A stretch of DNA of 23,084 nucleotides, from positions 1 to 23,084 of the forward strand of contig JAZOLG010000032.1 of the NCBI GenBank assembly GCA_045652765.1, read 5' to 3'. Below, piece by piece: positions 1 to 7,379 of this stretch. Source of the DNA: UBA1231 sp045652765 (lineage in GTDB: Bacteria > Bacillota_I > Bacilli_A > ML615J-28 > CAG-313). Numbering within the stretch: position 1 is the stretch's first letter; each line of letters starts with the position of its first letter. The position numbers and the translations under genes were made by a program. Under the pieces are notes generated by a model, which worked only from the letters and a program-made list of their open reading frames with translations, made no database searches and was not told the origin of the DNA.

Positions 1-848
1 CCATCAAAGTTTGGATCGTTAGAAATATCATGATTGAAGTCGCCACCACACACAATATAATTACCTTTATCTACTTCTTCTTTAAAGAAATTGTTTAATT
101 GTTTCCATTGTTTTGCGCGATAAATACCGCCTTCATCATAAGCCGAAAGATGAACATTTACTAAAACTAAATACTTATCACTGCCTTCAATCGGTAAATA
201 TGAAGCACTAAATGAGCGGTCTAAATCGAAAAATTTCGTTGGAAATGACTCATCAATTTCTAATTTATAACGCACTACTTCATCAATCTTCTTATTAGCC
301 ATCGTAACAATACCTGATTCAACTTTACCATGTGGATCACTAAATGGATAAAACAAATATCCAGAATGGAAGTTTGAAGTATATATACTATTATGTTCTT
401 TAAAACTTTCGGTTAGTTTTTGATATTGATTTATATGATAACTTCTTGTTGCGTTTTCATCCACTTCTTGAAAAAACATAAAGTCCGGATTAACATTCAA
501 AATTGTCTCAATTGAACCAAATGTGTTTTCAACAACAACATCTTCCGATTTTGCTTTTGAACCTGTGCCATCAACTTTTGTGCCGTCAAGCATCACTCCA
601 CTATCCATAAAAAAAGAAAAATCATGATTGTATGCGCCAAAACCAATATTGTAAGTTGTAATAACATACTCTGTATCAAGTAATACTAAACTATCATTTT
701 CTCCTAAAATATTACTTGAATAGTTCATTTCATCATCAATACGATAATATTGATTAGTTAAATAAATAACATAACCACCCACCACTAATGCTACTAAAAT
801 TAAAAGTGATACAAAAATTCTAAATAATTTTCGAAAAATCTTTTTCAT
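1..848 (-). CDS. Endonuclease/exonuclease/phosphatase (EEP) family protein, membrane-anchored, 3' part missing
   Basis: The frame is open to the left window edge, so only the first 282 codons are visible. Translation starts MKKIFRKLFRIF and runs into one hydrophobic segment (about residues 10-31), which looks like an uncleaved N-terminal anchor with the catalytic domain outside. EEP-fold motifs follow in order: YNIGFG (Asn67), FFQEVD (Glu128, metal ligand), LVNVHLSA (His233) and CGGDFNHD (Asp270 and Asn272). The last family motif (SDH) would lie beyond the edge. The family includes metal-dependent phosphodiesterases such as DNases, sphingomyelinases and inositol phosphatases, and the substrate cannot be read from sequence. 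The start is well supported: AAGGAGATGATACA precedes the ATG and a promoter lies at 871-899. The gene is monocistronic at its 5' side because the asnA terminator lies upstream. Fold assignment is confident; specific function is unknown. Confidence 0.88.
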   Translation of the reverse strand, partial: MKKIFRKLFRIFVSLLILVALVVGGYVIYLTNQYYRIDDEMNYSSNILGENDSLVLLDTEYVITTYNIGFGAYNHDFSFFMDSGVMLDGTKVDGTGSKAKSEDVVVENTFGSIETILNVNPDFMFFQEVDENATRSYHINQYQKLTESFKEHNSIYTSNFHSGYLFYPFSDPHGKVESGIVTMANKKIDEVVRYKLEIDESFPTKFFDLDRSFSASYLPIEGSDKYLVLVNVHLSAYDEGGIYRAKQWKQLNNFFKEEVDKGNYIVCGGDFNHDISNDPNFD

Positions 849-870
849 TGTATCATCTCCTTTCAACTAT

Positions 871-899
871 ATTTTACCACATTTTTCTAAATTTAACCA
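871..899 (-). promoter_or_regulatory. Promoter of the EEP-family gene
   Basis: On the minus strand the -10 is TAAAAT (871-876), preceded by TGG, which makes an extended -10. A weak -35 (TGGTTA, 894-899) sits 17 bases upstream. The predicted leader is about 20 bases and contains the AAGGAG ribosome binding site. Confidence 0.5.
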
Positions 900-912
900 T
901 TTTTTTAAAAAC

Positions 913-945
913 AAAAAAAAGATAAACCAAACAGTTTATCTTTTT
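913..945 (-). terminator. Rho-independent terminator of asnA
   Basis: On the minus strand the stem is AAAAAGATAAAC / GTTTATCTTTTT with a 6-base loop, and the T run continues past the stem. The asnA stop codon (944-946) overlaps the base of the stem. The GC content of the stem is low, typical for this genome. Confidence 0.75.
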
Positions 946-1948
946 ACAACAATGTTATACCAGCATTTTTACAAGTCTCTTTTGTTTCTTCATCCCAAAC
1001 AGAAACTTGTACTTCGCCAATATGAGCTTTTTCTAACAATAACATTGAAAGACGTGATTGACCAATCCCACCACCTATTGTAAGTGGTAAAACATCATTT
1101 AACAACATTTGATGGAAAAATAGTTTTGTTCTTTCTAATTGATTTCTTTCTTCTAATTGTTTTAATAACGATTCTTTATTAACACGAATTCCCATTGAAG
1201 AAATTTCAAAAGCTGAGTCTAGAACTGGATTATAAACTAAAATATCACCATTTAAGTCCCAATCATCATAGTCTGGTGCACGACCATCGTGAGGTTCTCC
1301 GCTTGCAAGTTTACAACCAATTTTCATTAAGAAAGTCGTACCATGTTCTTTTACAAAAGCATTTTCTCTTTCTTTACCAGTCATATTAGGATATAATTTT
1401 TCAAGTTCAAAACTATCAACAAATGTTACTTCTTTTGGAAACACATAATCTAATTTAGGAAATAATTTTTTAAGTTCCACTGATGATTCATGAATCGCAA
1501 GACATATATTTGATACGGTATTTTTTAAATACTCTTCGCATCTTTCCTCTTTACTAATTACTTTTTCCCAATCCCATTGGTCAACGTAAATAGAATGAAT
1601 GTTATCCATATCTTCATCTCTTCTAATCGCATTCATATCAGTGTATAAACCTTCACCAACATTGAATCCATATTCATATAAAGCAAGACGTTTCCATTTT
1701 GCAAGTGAATGAACTATTTGAAGTTCATCAGTATAACACTTTGCGTTAAAAGAAACTGGACGTTCGAAGCCATTTAAGTCATCATTTAAACCGCTGTTTG
1801 TTTTAACAAATAGTGGTGCAGAAACTCTTTTCAAATTTAAATATTTACAAAGTTTTTCTTCAAAAATACGCTTAAATATTCCAATTGAAGTTTGAGTTTC
1901 ATAAATTGTTAATTTACTTTGATAATTTTTTGGTACAAATGTATTCAT
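944..1948 (-). CDS. asnA: Aspartate--ammonia ligase (ammonia-dependent asparagine synthetase)
   Basis: AsnA makes asparagine from aspartate, ammonia and ATP in the cytoplasm; its fold is that of class II aminoacyl-tRNA synthetases. The 334-residue product matches the family length (330 in E. coli) and carries its hallmark stretches: VHSLAKWKR, GEGLYTDMNAIRRDED, HSIYVDQWDWE, RAPDYDDW, SSMGIRV and the C-terminal GGGIGQSRLSMLLL. The start chosen is the ATG at 1946-1948 (MNTFVPKNYQ), which matches the family N-terminus. A longer reading from a TTG at 2002 would add 18 residues but begins inside the -35 box, so it cannot be translated from this promoter. The ribosome binding site is weak (AAAGAG). 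The gene is monocistronic with its own terminator, divergent from the MBL gene. No glutamine amidotransferase domain is present, so free ammonia is the nitrogen donor. Confidence 0.96.
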   Translation of the reverse strand: MNTFVPKNYQSKLTIYETQTSIGIFKRIFEEKLCKYLNLKRVSAPLFVKTNSGLNDDLNGFERPVSFNAKCYTDELQIVHSLAKWKRLALYEYGFNVGEGLYTDMNAIRRDEDMDNIHSIYVDQWDWEKVISKEERCEEYLKNTVSNICLAIHESSVELKKLFPKLDYVFPKEVTFVDSFELEKLYPNMTGKERENAFVKEHGTTFLMKIGCKLASGEPHDGRAPDYDDWDLNGDILVYNPVLDSAFEISSMGIRVNKESLLKQLEERNQLERTKLFFHQMLLNDVLPLTIGGGIGQSRLSMLLLEKAHIGEVQVSVWDEETKETCKNAGITLL

Positions 1949-1973
1949 AATATCACTCTTTCTATTATTATCT

Positions 1974-2002
1974 ATTTTACCATAAATCATTGTATTTTTC
2001 AA
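1974..2002 (-). promoter_or_regulatory. Promoter of asnA
   Basis: The minus strand reads TTGAAA (1997-2002), a 17-base spacer ending TGG, then TAAAAT (1974-1979), which is a near-consensus sigma-A site with an extended -10. Predicted initiation near 1967 leaves a leader of only about 20 bases, too short for a T-box or other riboswitch. Confidence 0.8.
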
Positions 2003-2018
2003 CTTAATGTTTAAGTTG
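2000..2018. promoter_or_regulatory. Perfect inverted repeat overlapping the asnA -35 (putative operator)
   Basis: The sequence CAACTTAA-TGT-TTAAGTTG has 8-base arms and a 3-base centre. It shares three bases with the -35 box of asnA (1997-2002) and lies about 45 bases upstream of the -10 of the divergent MBL gene. The position is that of a repressor or activator site. No T run follows in either direction, so a terminator is unlikely. The binding protein is unknown. Confidence 0.5.
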
Positions 2019-2061
2019 TTTTTGATAATTTATTATTTTAACTAATTTTAATAATATTTTA

Positions 2062-2070
2062 TGTTATAAT
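2062..2070 (+). promoter_or_regulatory. Extended -10 promoter of the MBL-fold hydrolase gene
   Basis: TGTTATAAT is a perfect extended -10 element. No good -35 is found at 16-18 bases (CTAATT at 2042-2047), so the extended -10 probably carries recognition. The distance to the ATG is 21 bases, with AAGGAG at 2081-2086. Confidence 0.6.
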
Positions 2071-2091
2071 AAATTATATTAAGGAGTACTT

Positions 2092-3024
2092 ATGGATAAA
2101 TTACAAATACATTTTTTAAACACTATTTGGAGCGATGCAATTATTCTAGAGTCTAACAATCATTTTGCGTTCATAGATACTGGTAGCGCATTTTATTATC
2201 CAATGATTAAAAAACACTTGGATGATTTAAATATCACAAAAATTGACTTTATTTTAATTACTCATTTTCATAACGATCATTACGGTTGTTGTGATAAAAT
2301 ACTCTCAGACTATCAAGTTGAGAACCTATATATTAAAAGATATTATGGTTTAGATGGTTCTACTTCTAGTGGTTATGCGTCTAACGAAGAATACATTGAA
2401 AATGAATTCAATAACTATTACAATATCTTAAATGCTGCAAAAAACAAAAATACTTCAGTTACCTTTATTGATGAACTTGGTGCTGATAATATCCAAATCA
2501 ATTTTGAAAGTCATACGCTTGATTTATTTCAAGTATCAAATCTTTTAAATGATTTATATTCAAACCCAACAAGTAATTTTTATCAACAAAAAAGATTCAA
2601 TGAAAACTTTAACTGTTTAGGAATCTTTTTAAAAGTAAATAATTATAACATTTTTTTAGGAGCTGATGTTACTTGTTCTAGTACTGATATTGAAGAAGTT
2701 AAAGAATTATCAATAAAGATGATTAAAAATATTTACCAAAAATATAACATTGATAAAATTCACATTTATAAATCATGTCATCATGGAGGCGGAGGAACAA
2801 ACACACTTCCACTTTGTAAACTTTTAAATCCAGATTATGTGTTTATTACAAATACGGCAAGATGGCTTGACAATTGGCCAACTTTTAATAATTTACGCGA
2901 AGCCAATCCAAATGTTCAAATTTTTACAACTGACTATCAAAAATATTTTTTACAAATCAGCAATACTATTGAAGTATCAAAAGAAATAGAAGATTCATTA
3001 TTTATTACATTAAAGAAAGATTAA
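2092..3024 (+). CDS. Metallo-beta-lactamase-fold hydrolase, ComEC-C-terminal-domain-like
   Basis: This 310-residue soluble protein has no signal peptide or membrane segment. It carries the metal-binding motif HFHNDH (His58, His60, Asp62, His63) followed by GADVT (Asp192) and CHHGGGG (His230/231). The HHG motif plus the NP-DYVFITNT strand near the C-terminus resembles the stand-alone beta-lactamase domains related to ComEC/Rec2, which are often phosphodiesterases or nucleases. The family-level call is firm; the substrate is not determinable. It is the only plus-strand gene in the window and is monocistronic, with AAGGAG six bases upstream of ATG and a strong terminator just after the TAA. It shares its upstream region with asnA, but I see no functional link to asparagine synthesis. 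Confidence 0.9.
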   Translation: MDKLQIHFLNTIWSDAIILESNNHFAFIDTGSAFYYPMIKKHLDDLNITKIDFILITHFHNDHYGCCDKILSDYQVENLYIKRYYGLDGSTSSGYASNEEYIENEFNNYYNILNAAKNKNTSVTFIDELGADNIQINFESHTLDLFQVSNLLNDLYSNPTSNFYQQKRFNENFNCLGIFLKVNNYNIFLGADVTCSSTDIEEVKELSIKMIKNIYQKYNIDKIHIYKSCHHGGGGTNTLPLCKLLNPDYVFITNTARWLDNWPTFNNLREANPNVQIFTTDYQKYFLQISNTIEVSKEIEDSLFITLKKD

Positions 3025-3028
3025 TAAC

Positions 3029-3052
3029 GAGGATTAATATCCTCTTTTTTTT
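3029..3052 (+). terminator. Terminator of the MBL-fold hydrolase gene
   Basis: Stem GAGGAT / ATCCTC with loop TAAT, followed by eight T residues. It begins four bases after the stop codon and faces the amidase-gene terminator, so the two convergent units are insulated. Confidence 0.88.
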
Positions 3053-3056
3053 ATTT

Positions 3057-3080
3057 AAAAAAGGTCACATAAGTGACCTT
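3057..3080 (-). terminator. Terminator of the acyltransferase-amidase operon
   Basis: On the minus strand the stem is AAGGTCAC / GTGACCTT (3061-3080) with a 4-base loop, followed by TTTT. The stem overlaps the last two bases of the amidase stop codon. Confidence 0.88.
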
Positions 3081-6000
3081 ATTTTACGTAATTTCCTTCA
3101 ATGATACTTGCAAGTGTAACTTGTTCAGTTTTTCCATTATGAGTAATAGTTACAGTATAAGTTACAACTTCTGATTCATTTGTTTGTTTTACAACTCTTC
3201 CATTATTATTTAAATAGCTTGAATCAGTTGTAAATTCTAATTTTACATTATCAAGTTGTAATAATGCAAATTCAGCTCTAACAAGATCTAAAAACTCATA
3301 CCAAATTTCTAAATCATTTTCAAGCATTGGTTGAGGACAATCTTTGGCGCTAAAGAAATGATGTCCTTTAACTCTTGTAATATCTAAGTTATGTCTTTCC
3401 ATAATGTCAGCAACTAGTTTAGCTGTAATTTGCCATGTTAACCAAAGATCAGATCCTTGATTTACTGCAGATTCAATACCAATACTGTTTCTATTACCTC
3501 CATTAGAACAAATTCTTCCTTCCCATACTTGTGTATAACACCACCAAGCAGTTCCAAGTTGATATTTGCCATCTTTGATGTTAACAGCTAAATCCATTTT
3601 ATTTAACCATTTATCATCAGTTACATATCCTTCATTACCACGTTTATCTTTATATGGTACTTTAATTCCTGTATCTTCACCATTAATTGAGAAAGTAGCA
3701 TTTTTTGTAATTGATACAACTGGAATTTCAGGATCTCCATCTTTTACTAAAACTGGTGTATCTAACCATTCAAATTTAGATACTGTTTCTAATGAACCAT
3801 CATCGCCCGCATGAGCAGCTCGATAAATTTCCGACATACCTTTGTAAATTCCATCATTACCTGTACAATAATGTATTGATGTATTAACTTGGCTTAGTGG
3901 TTGAGCAAAATAAGCAGCTGTTGCTTTAGCAGTTGAACCTTTAGTCATACCACCAGTATAATGGACAGTAATAAACTCAACGCTTTCTAATAAACGGTTT
4001 TGTAGTTCAGAACCATATTTGTCTTCAGTTGCTTTAGCGTATGTAGTATCAATTTCTATTTCCTTATTATATAATAGCTTACTTACGCTTCCTAAGATGT
4101 CAGCATAATAAACTGGTGTACCTGCACCAATACCTAAATCATATCTTGTAAAAATATTACTTACATGACTATCTAGAACAAGTTGTAATGCATCACTCAC
4201 TTCATTATTAACAACAGTTACAATAAAGTCTTGATATTGTTTTCGATCTTTAGAATAAGCTCTTATTGTTCCGATTCCTTCAGAAATCCCTTCTACGTTT
4301 CCATCATTGTCAACACCTACAATATCAGGTGTTAAACTATCCCAAAGAACGTTTTCTTGTTGATTTAAAGGATTAATGTAAATAGCATTTAATTTAATAT
4401 ATGAACCAATTTCGACATATGAATTTGTCTCATAGCTAATGTTAAAATAACCTGGTGTTACTACAGATACTGTAAAACTATCAATTTGACCGCCAAGAGC
4501 TAGTGATTTAACAGTGATTGTAACAACGCCAGCTGCATATGTTGTAATTAATCCATTACGATCAATTGTTAAAATCGATTCATTACTTGATGTAAAACTT
4601 ACACGTTTGTTTACGGCATCACTTGGAGTAATTTCCCAAGTTAATTGATATGTATCATAAAGATTAATTTCAGTTACTTTATTTGTTATTTCAATTTTTT
4701 CCACCTTTACACCTTCATCCCAAACTGCTGTATATTTTCCTGACTTTGTATAAGTAGATGTTTTATTACCATTTGGATCTAACCAATAACTAAAGAGATA
4801 ATTTTCTTTAGTTGGTGTTGGAAGTTCTTCACCAGTTTTAACATTATAGTTTCCTACAAATTGGTATTGTAATAAATCATTTTGACGATCAATATCGCTA
4901 AAATCTGGACAGTATGCCGCAAAAGTTACATTTTGTCCACCTTTACAACCATTCATAACACCATGTAAATATCCTCTAACTAAAGTTCTAAAATTAGGAC
5001 CTTTTGTAGAATCTTTTATTACTGATGTATCACCATTAACCATAAGTGGTAATAAGTCTAGTGAATCTGATACATAAGAAACACTTAGTGTACCAATTTC
5101 TTTATTATACGCTACTAGATCATTATACATATATTCAAATAACCATTTCCATTTTGCAAGCATTTCAGAATTGGATAAAGCTACTTTTACTGATGATGTA
5201 GAATCGTTAGAAAAGTTTTCAATTTTTGCAGTTGTATTACTATATTTATTATAATCACTAATGAATGCAGCAGCAAGTTCTTCAATCGTTTTATATGATT
5301 CATTCAAGAAGCCACCATTCATATCATATTGAACAACAATTTCTTTTGGAACACCAGTTGCCGGTATTACTTCTTCAATTCTATTACCACAACAACAACA
5401 AATCCTAACCTTTAAACCGTCAGTAGTTGGTGTTGCTTCTTTTTCAATCTCCCATGCTCCATAATTGTGTTCGGTTTTTTCTGTAAAGTTATCTTGATAA
5501 CTTTCACCACATTCACATGTATAAAGTGTATATCCTTCTTCTTTACAACTTGGAAGAATTATATCAGCCGCATATTTATGTCCTTTGGCAGGAACTTTAT
5601 TTTCAATATATGATTCAGTACATCTTATACAAGAATACTTTGTGTATCCTTCTTCTTCACAAGTAGGTTCAATAATTTCTTCTTGATATTCATGTCCTAG
5701 TGCTGGGTGAGTAATCAAGTGTTCTTCACCGCATTCACAATAAGTACCTTGTACACCATCTTCCAAACATGTTGGCGGCAACATTACCTCAATAAATTCA
5801 TGTTGATGTGTAAATTGTTGTTCAATTATATGATCACAATTTAAACACTTTGCTTGTTTGATACCAGGTTTTTCTAATGTAGCTTTTTCCACTACTTCCC
5901 ATTCTCCATATTGATGCGTTGGTTCAGTAATAGACCCTTTATATGAATAACCACAAGTACAAGTATATATTGTATATCCTTGTTCAGTACAAGTCGGATC

Positions 6001-6102
6001 AGTAACTTCTTCAACATAACTATGAATATGTCCACATCCTGTAATCATTAGAAACGTAATTATAATAATTACTATTAAACTAAATTTAATTTTTTTAATC
6101 AT
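3079..6102 (-). CDS. Lipoprotein N-acetylmuramoyl-L-alanine amidase with Cys/His repeats and Ig-like domains
   Basis: The protein has 1007 residues and is predicted to be anchored outside the cell. It begins with a lipoprotein signal peptide (hydrophobic 8-20, lipobox MITG-C, Cys23). Residues about 25-250 hold six His/Cys-rich repeats. A beta-grasp InlB-type repeat starts at YDMNGG (259-264) and resumes at about 418-462, with about 150 residues between. Two BIG2-like Ig domains follow (about 466-549 and 552-632). The Amidase_2/PGRP domain covers about 700-940, with zinc ligands fitting the T7-lysozyme pattern: His714 (VHYTGG), His914 (KGHH) and Cys922 (KDCPQPM). A short beta-rich tail ends the protein. 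The expected reaction is cleavage of the amide bond between MurNAc and L-Ala in peptidoglycan. The gene starts 16 bases after the acyltransferase stop with no visible Shine-Dalgarno, suggesting translational coupling. The amidase call is firm; the roles of the repeats are inferred. Confidence 0.93.
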   Translation of the reverse strand: MIKKIKFSLIVIIIITFLMITGCGHIHSYVEEVTDPTCTEQGYTIYTCTCGYSYKGSITEPTHQYGEWEVVEKATLEKPGIKQAKCLNCDHIIEQQFTHQHEFIEVMLPPTCLEDGVQGTYCECGEEHLITHPALGHEYQEEIIEPTCEEEGYTKYSCIRCTESYIENKVPAKGHKYAADIILPSCKEEGYTLYTCECGESYQDNFTEKTEHNYGAWEIEKEATPTTDGLKVRICCCCGNRIEEVIPATGVPKEIVVQYDMNGGFLNESYKTIEELAAAFISDYNKYSNTTAKIENFSNDSTSSVKVALSNSEMLAKWKWLFEYMYNDLVAYNKEIGTLSVSYVSDSLDLLPLMVNGDTSVIKDSTKGPNFRTLVRGYLHGVMNGCKGGQNVTFAAYCPDFSDIDRQNDLLQYQFVGNYNVKTGEELPTPTKENYLFSYWLDPNGNKTSTYTKSGKYTAVWDEGVKVEKIEITNKVTEINLYDTYQLTWEITPSDAVNKRVSFTSSNESILTIDRNGLITTYAAGVVTITVKSLALGGQIDSFTVSVVTPGYFNISYETNSYVEIGSYIKLNAIYINPLNQQENVLWDSLTPDIVGVDNDGNVEGISEGIGTIRAYSKDRKQYQDFIVTVVNNEVSDALQLVLDSHVSNIFTRYDLGIGAGTPVYYADILGSVSKLLYNKEIEIDTTYAKATEDKYGSELQNRLLESVEFITVHYTGGMTKGSTAKATAAYFAQPLSQVNTSIHYCTGNDGIYKGMSEIYRAAHAGDDGSLETVSKFEWLDTPVLVKDGDPEIPVVSITKNATFSINGEDTGIKVPYKDKRGNEGYVTDDKWLNKMDLAVNIKDGKYQLGTAWWCYTQVWEGRICSNGGNRNSIGIESAVNQGSDLWLTWQITAKLVADIMERHNLDITRVKGHHFFSAKDCPQPMLENDLEIWYEFLDLVRAEFALLQLDNVKLEFTTDSSYLNNNGRVVKQTNESEVVTYTVTITHNGKTEQVTLASIIEGNYVK

Positions 6103-6118
6103 ATTATTTTAAGTTTCA

Positions 6119-7276
6119 TTATTTAAAAATAAGCATAAGCTTACTAACAATGAAGTTAATTCCTTTCATTAAAATTTTGTGTAAAATGTCACTAATCATA
6201 AAAACATATTTTTGAATAAATCTCTTATATAAATATGCGATACCACATGATACTAAAAATAATAGAATAACATAACAGGTAGTCCACAATAATAAAAGTT
6301 TATACCCAAAATTTATATAAATCCAGTGCCATATAATTGGTCTATAATATTGTCTAAAAATGATGTTTTCATGAAGTATATATACTAACATTGATAAACT
6401 CGAAACCAAATTAATAAATTTACTTTTTATTTTTAGATTTCTGAAAATATTAAATAAACTATATGCAATAAGTATCAGGAAAGTATTTAAATTACTATTC
6501 CATCTAATACTATTTACTGCTTCTTGGGGATGTTTCAAACCGTAATAGTTAGTCCCTACAACAAGTCCAATGTGACAAGTTAGTGCAACAATAAAAATAA
6601 TTAAATTGACTATCATACTAGAATTAAACTTAGGACAGTACATTTTAAAATACGCAATTAAAACATATAAAGAAATCCATAATATAAATGTACCTTCTAG
6701 TGGAACCGATGTAAAGAAAGCTAATACACCATACATAATAAATAAGACTATTCCAATAATAAAATGCATGTTTTGTTTTATTGATTTTATTATGATATTT
6801 AAAAATGGAAAAACAAAACAAAACTTTATATAATCTGTTAAATACCAGGTATTCGAATAATAAGTCGGAAAGAATGACTTTTTAATATGTCCATCAGTTA
6901 ATTTAAAATTTGTGAATGCAGCTGTAACACCTAGCCATAACACTGAAATTAAAAAGATTTCCAGAATCATTCTAAGCACTTTTTGAGTGTTAGTTTTATT
7001 TTTATCAAGTAAATACCAAGCGGACGCAATAAAAAAGAATGCATTTCCAAGTGCTCCTGAATATCTTAAAAGATATACAATTATTAACTGAATATCTTTT
7101 GTTGGCGTTCCTAATGCAACATAATAATCTCTAAATCCTATAAGGTAAGAAAAATCACTTCCTAGTGTTTGTACAACGTGTGAGATAACTACCAGTAATA
7201 TCCCAATGACTTTGAATAGCTCTGCACCTGACTCTCTAGTTTTTATTGTTGGTTTTAAATCAATAACTTGTTCCAT
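6119..7276 (-). CDS. Membrane acyltransferase, acyltransferase-3 family
   Basis: This 385-residue integral membrane protein has about ten hydrophobic segments and no cleavable signal. Near the N-terminus it shows the family signature RESGAELFKVIGILLVVISH, where Arg14 and His33 fit the conserved Arg and the catalytic His of the first helix. The family moves O-acyl (often acetyl) groups from the cytoplasmic side onto extracellular polysaccharide, peptidoglycan or lipid-linked sugars. The acceptor here is unknown. Being first in an operon with a surface peptidoglycan amidase makes a cell-wall or surface-glycan acceptor plausible, but this is inference. The start is supported by GAGGGAAATT before the ATG and a near-consensus promoter 20 bases further up. 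I see no extra C-terminal SGNH domain. Confidence 0.88.
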   Translation of the reverse strand: MEQVIDLKPTIKTRESGAELFKVIGILLVVISHVVQTLGSDFSYLIGFRDYYVALGTPTKDIQLIIVYLLRYSGALGNAFFFIASAWYLLDKNKTNTQKVLRMILEIFLISVLWLGVTAAFTNFKLTDGHIKKSFFPTYYSNTWYLTDYIKFCFVFPFLNIIIKSIKQNMHFIIGIVLFIMYGVLAFFTSVPLEGTFILWISLYVLIAYFKMYCPKFNSSMIVNLIIFIVALTCHIGLVVGTNYYGLKHPQEAVNSIRWNSNLNTFLILIAYSLFNIFRNLKIKSKFINLVSSLSMLVYILHENIIFRQYYRPIIWHWIYINFGYKLLLLWTTCYVILLFLVSCGIAYLYKRFIQKYVFMISDILHKILMKGINFIVSKLMLIFK

Positions 7277-7294
7277 AATTTCCCTCTTTTGTAT

Positions 7295-7323
7295 ATTATA
7301 ACATTTTTTAACAATTTTGTCAT
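7295..7323 (-). promoter_or_regulatory. Promoter of the acyltransferase-amidase operon
   Basis: The minus strand reads ATGACA (7318-7323), 17 bases, then TATAAT (7295-7300) preceded by TGT. The -35 matches five of six consensus bases and the extended -10 is perfect, which makes this one of the strongest promoters in the window. Confidence 0.85.
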
Positions 7324-7334
7324 TTAATATTGAA

Positions 7335-7370
7335 CTTAAAAAAGTGATTAATCAATTGATTAATCACTTT
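7335..7370 (-). terminator. Terminator of the M13 peptidase gene, built on a perfect 30-base palindrome
   Basis: Positions 7341-7370 form a perfect palindrome (arms AAAGTGATTAATCA around a short centre). On the minus strand the T run of the arm extends to six T residues. It begins ten bases after the peptidase stop codon and ends just upstream of the next promoter, so it separates the two units. The missing loop (the palindrome closes on AT) means the hairpin must open a few central pairs. Confidence 0.75.
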
Positions 7371-7379
7371 CTTTTCATA

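Noticed and set aside
1949..2002. An 18-codon N-terminal extension of AsnA starting at a TTG (2002)
   Set aside because: It begins inside the -35 box of the asnA promoter, upstream of the predicted transcript start, and the family N-terminus matches the ATG at 1948.
7341..7370. The 30-base palindrome as a replication or recombination site
   Set aside because: Its position just after a stop codon, with a T run on the minus strand, is fully explained as a terminator.
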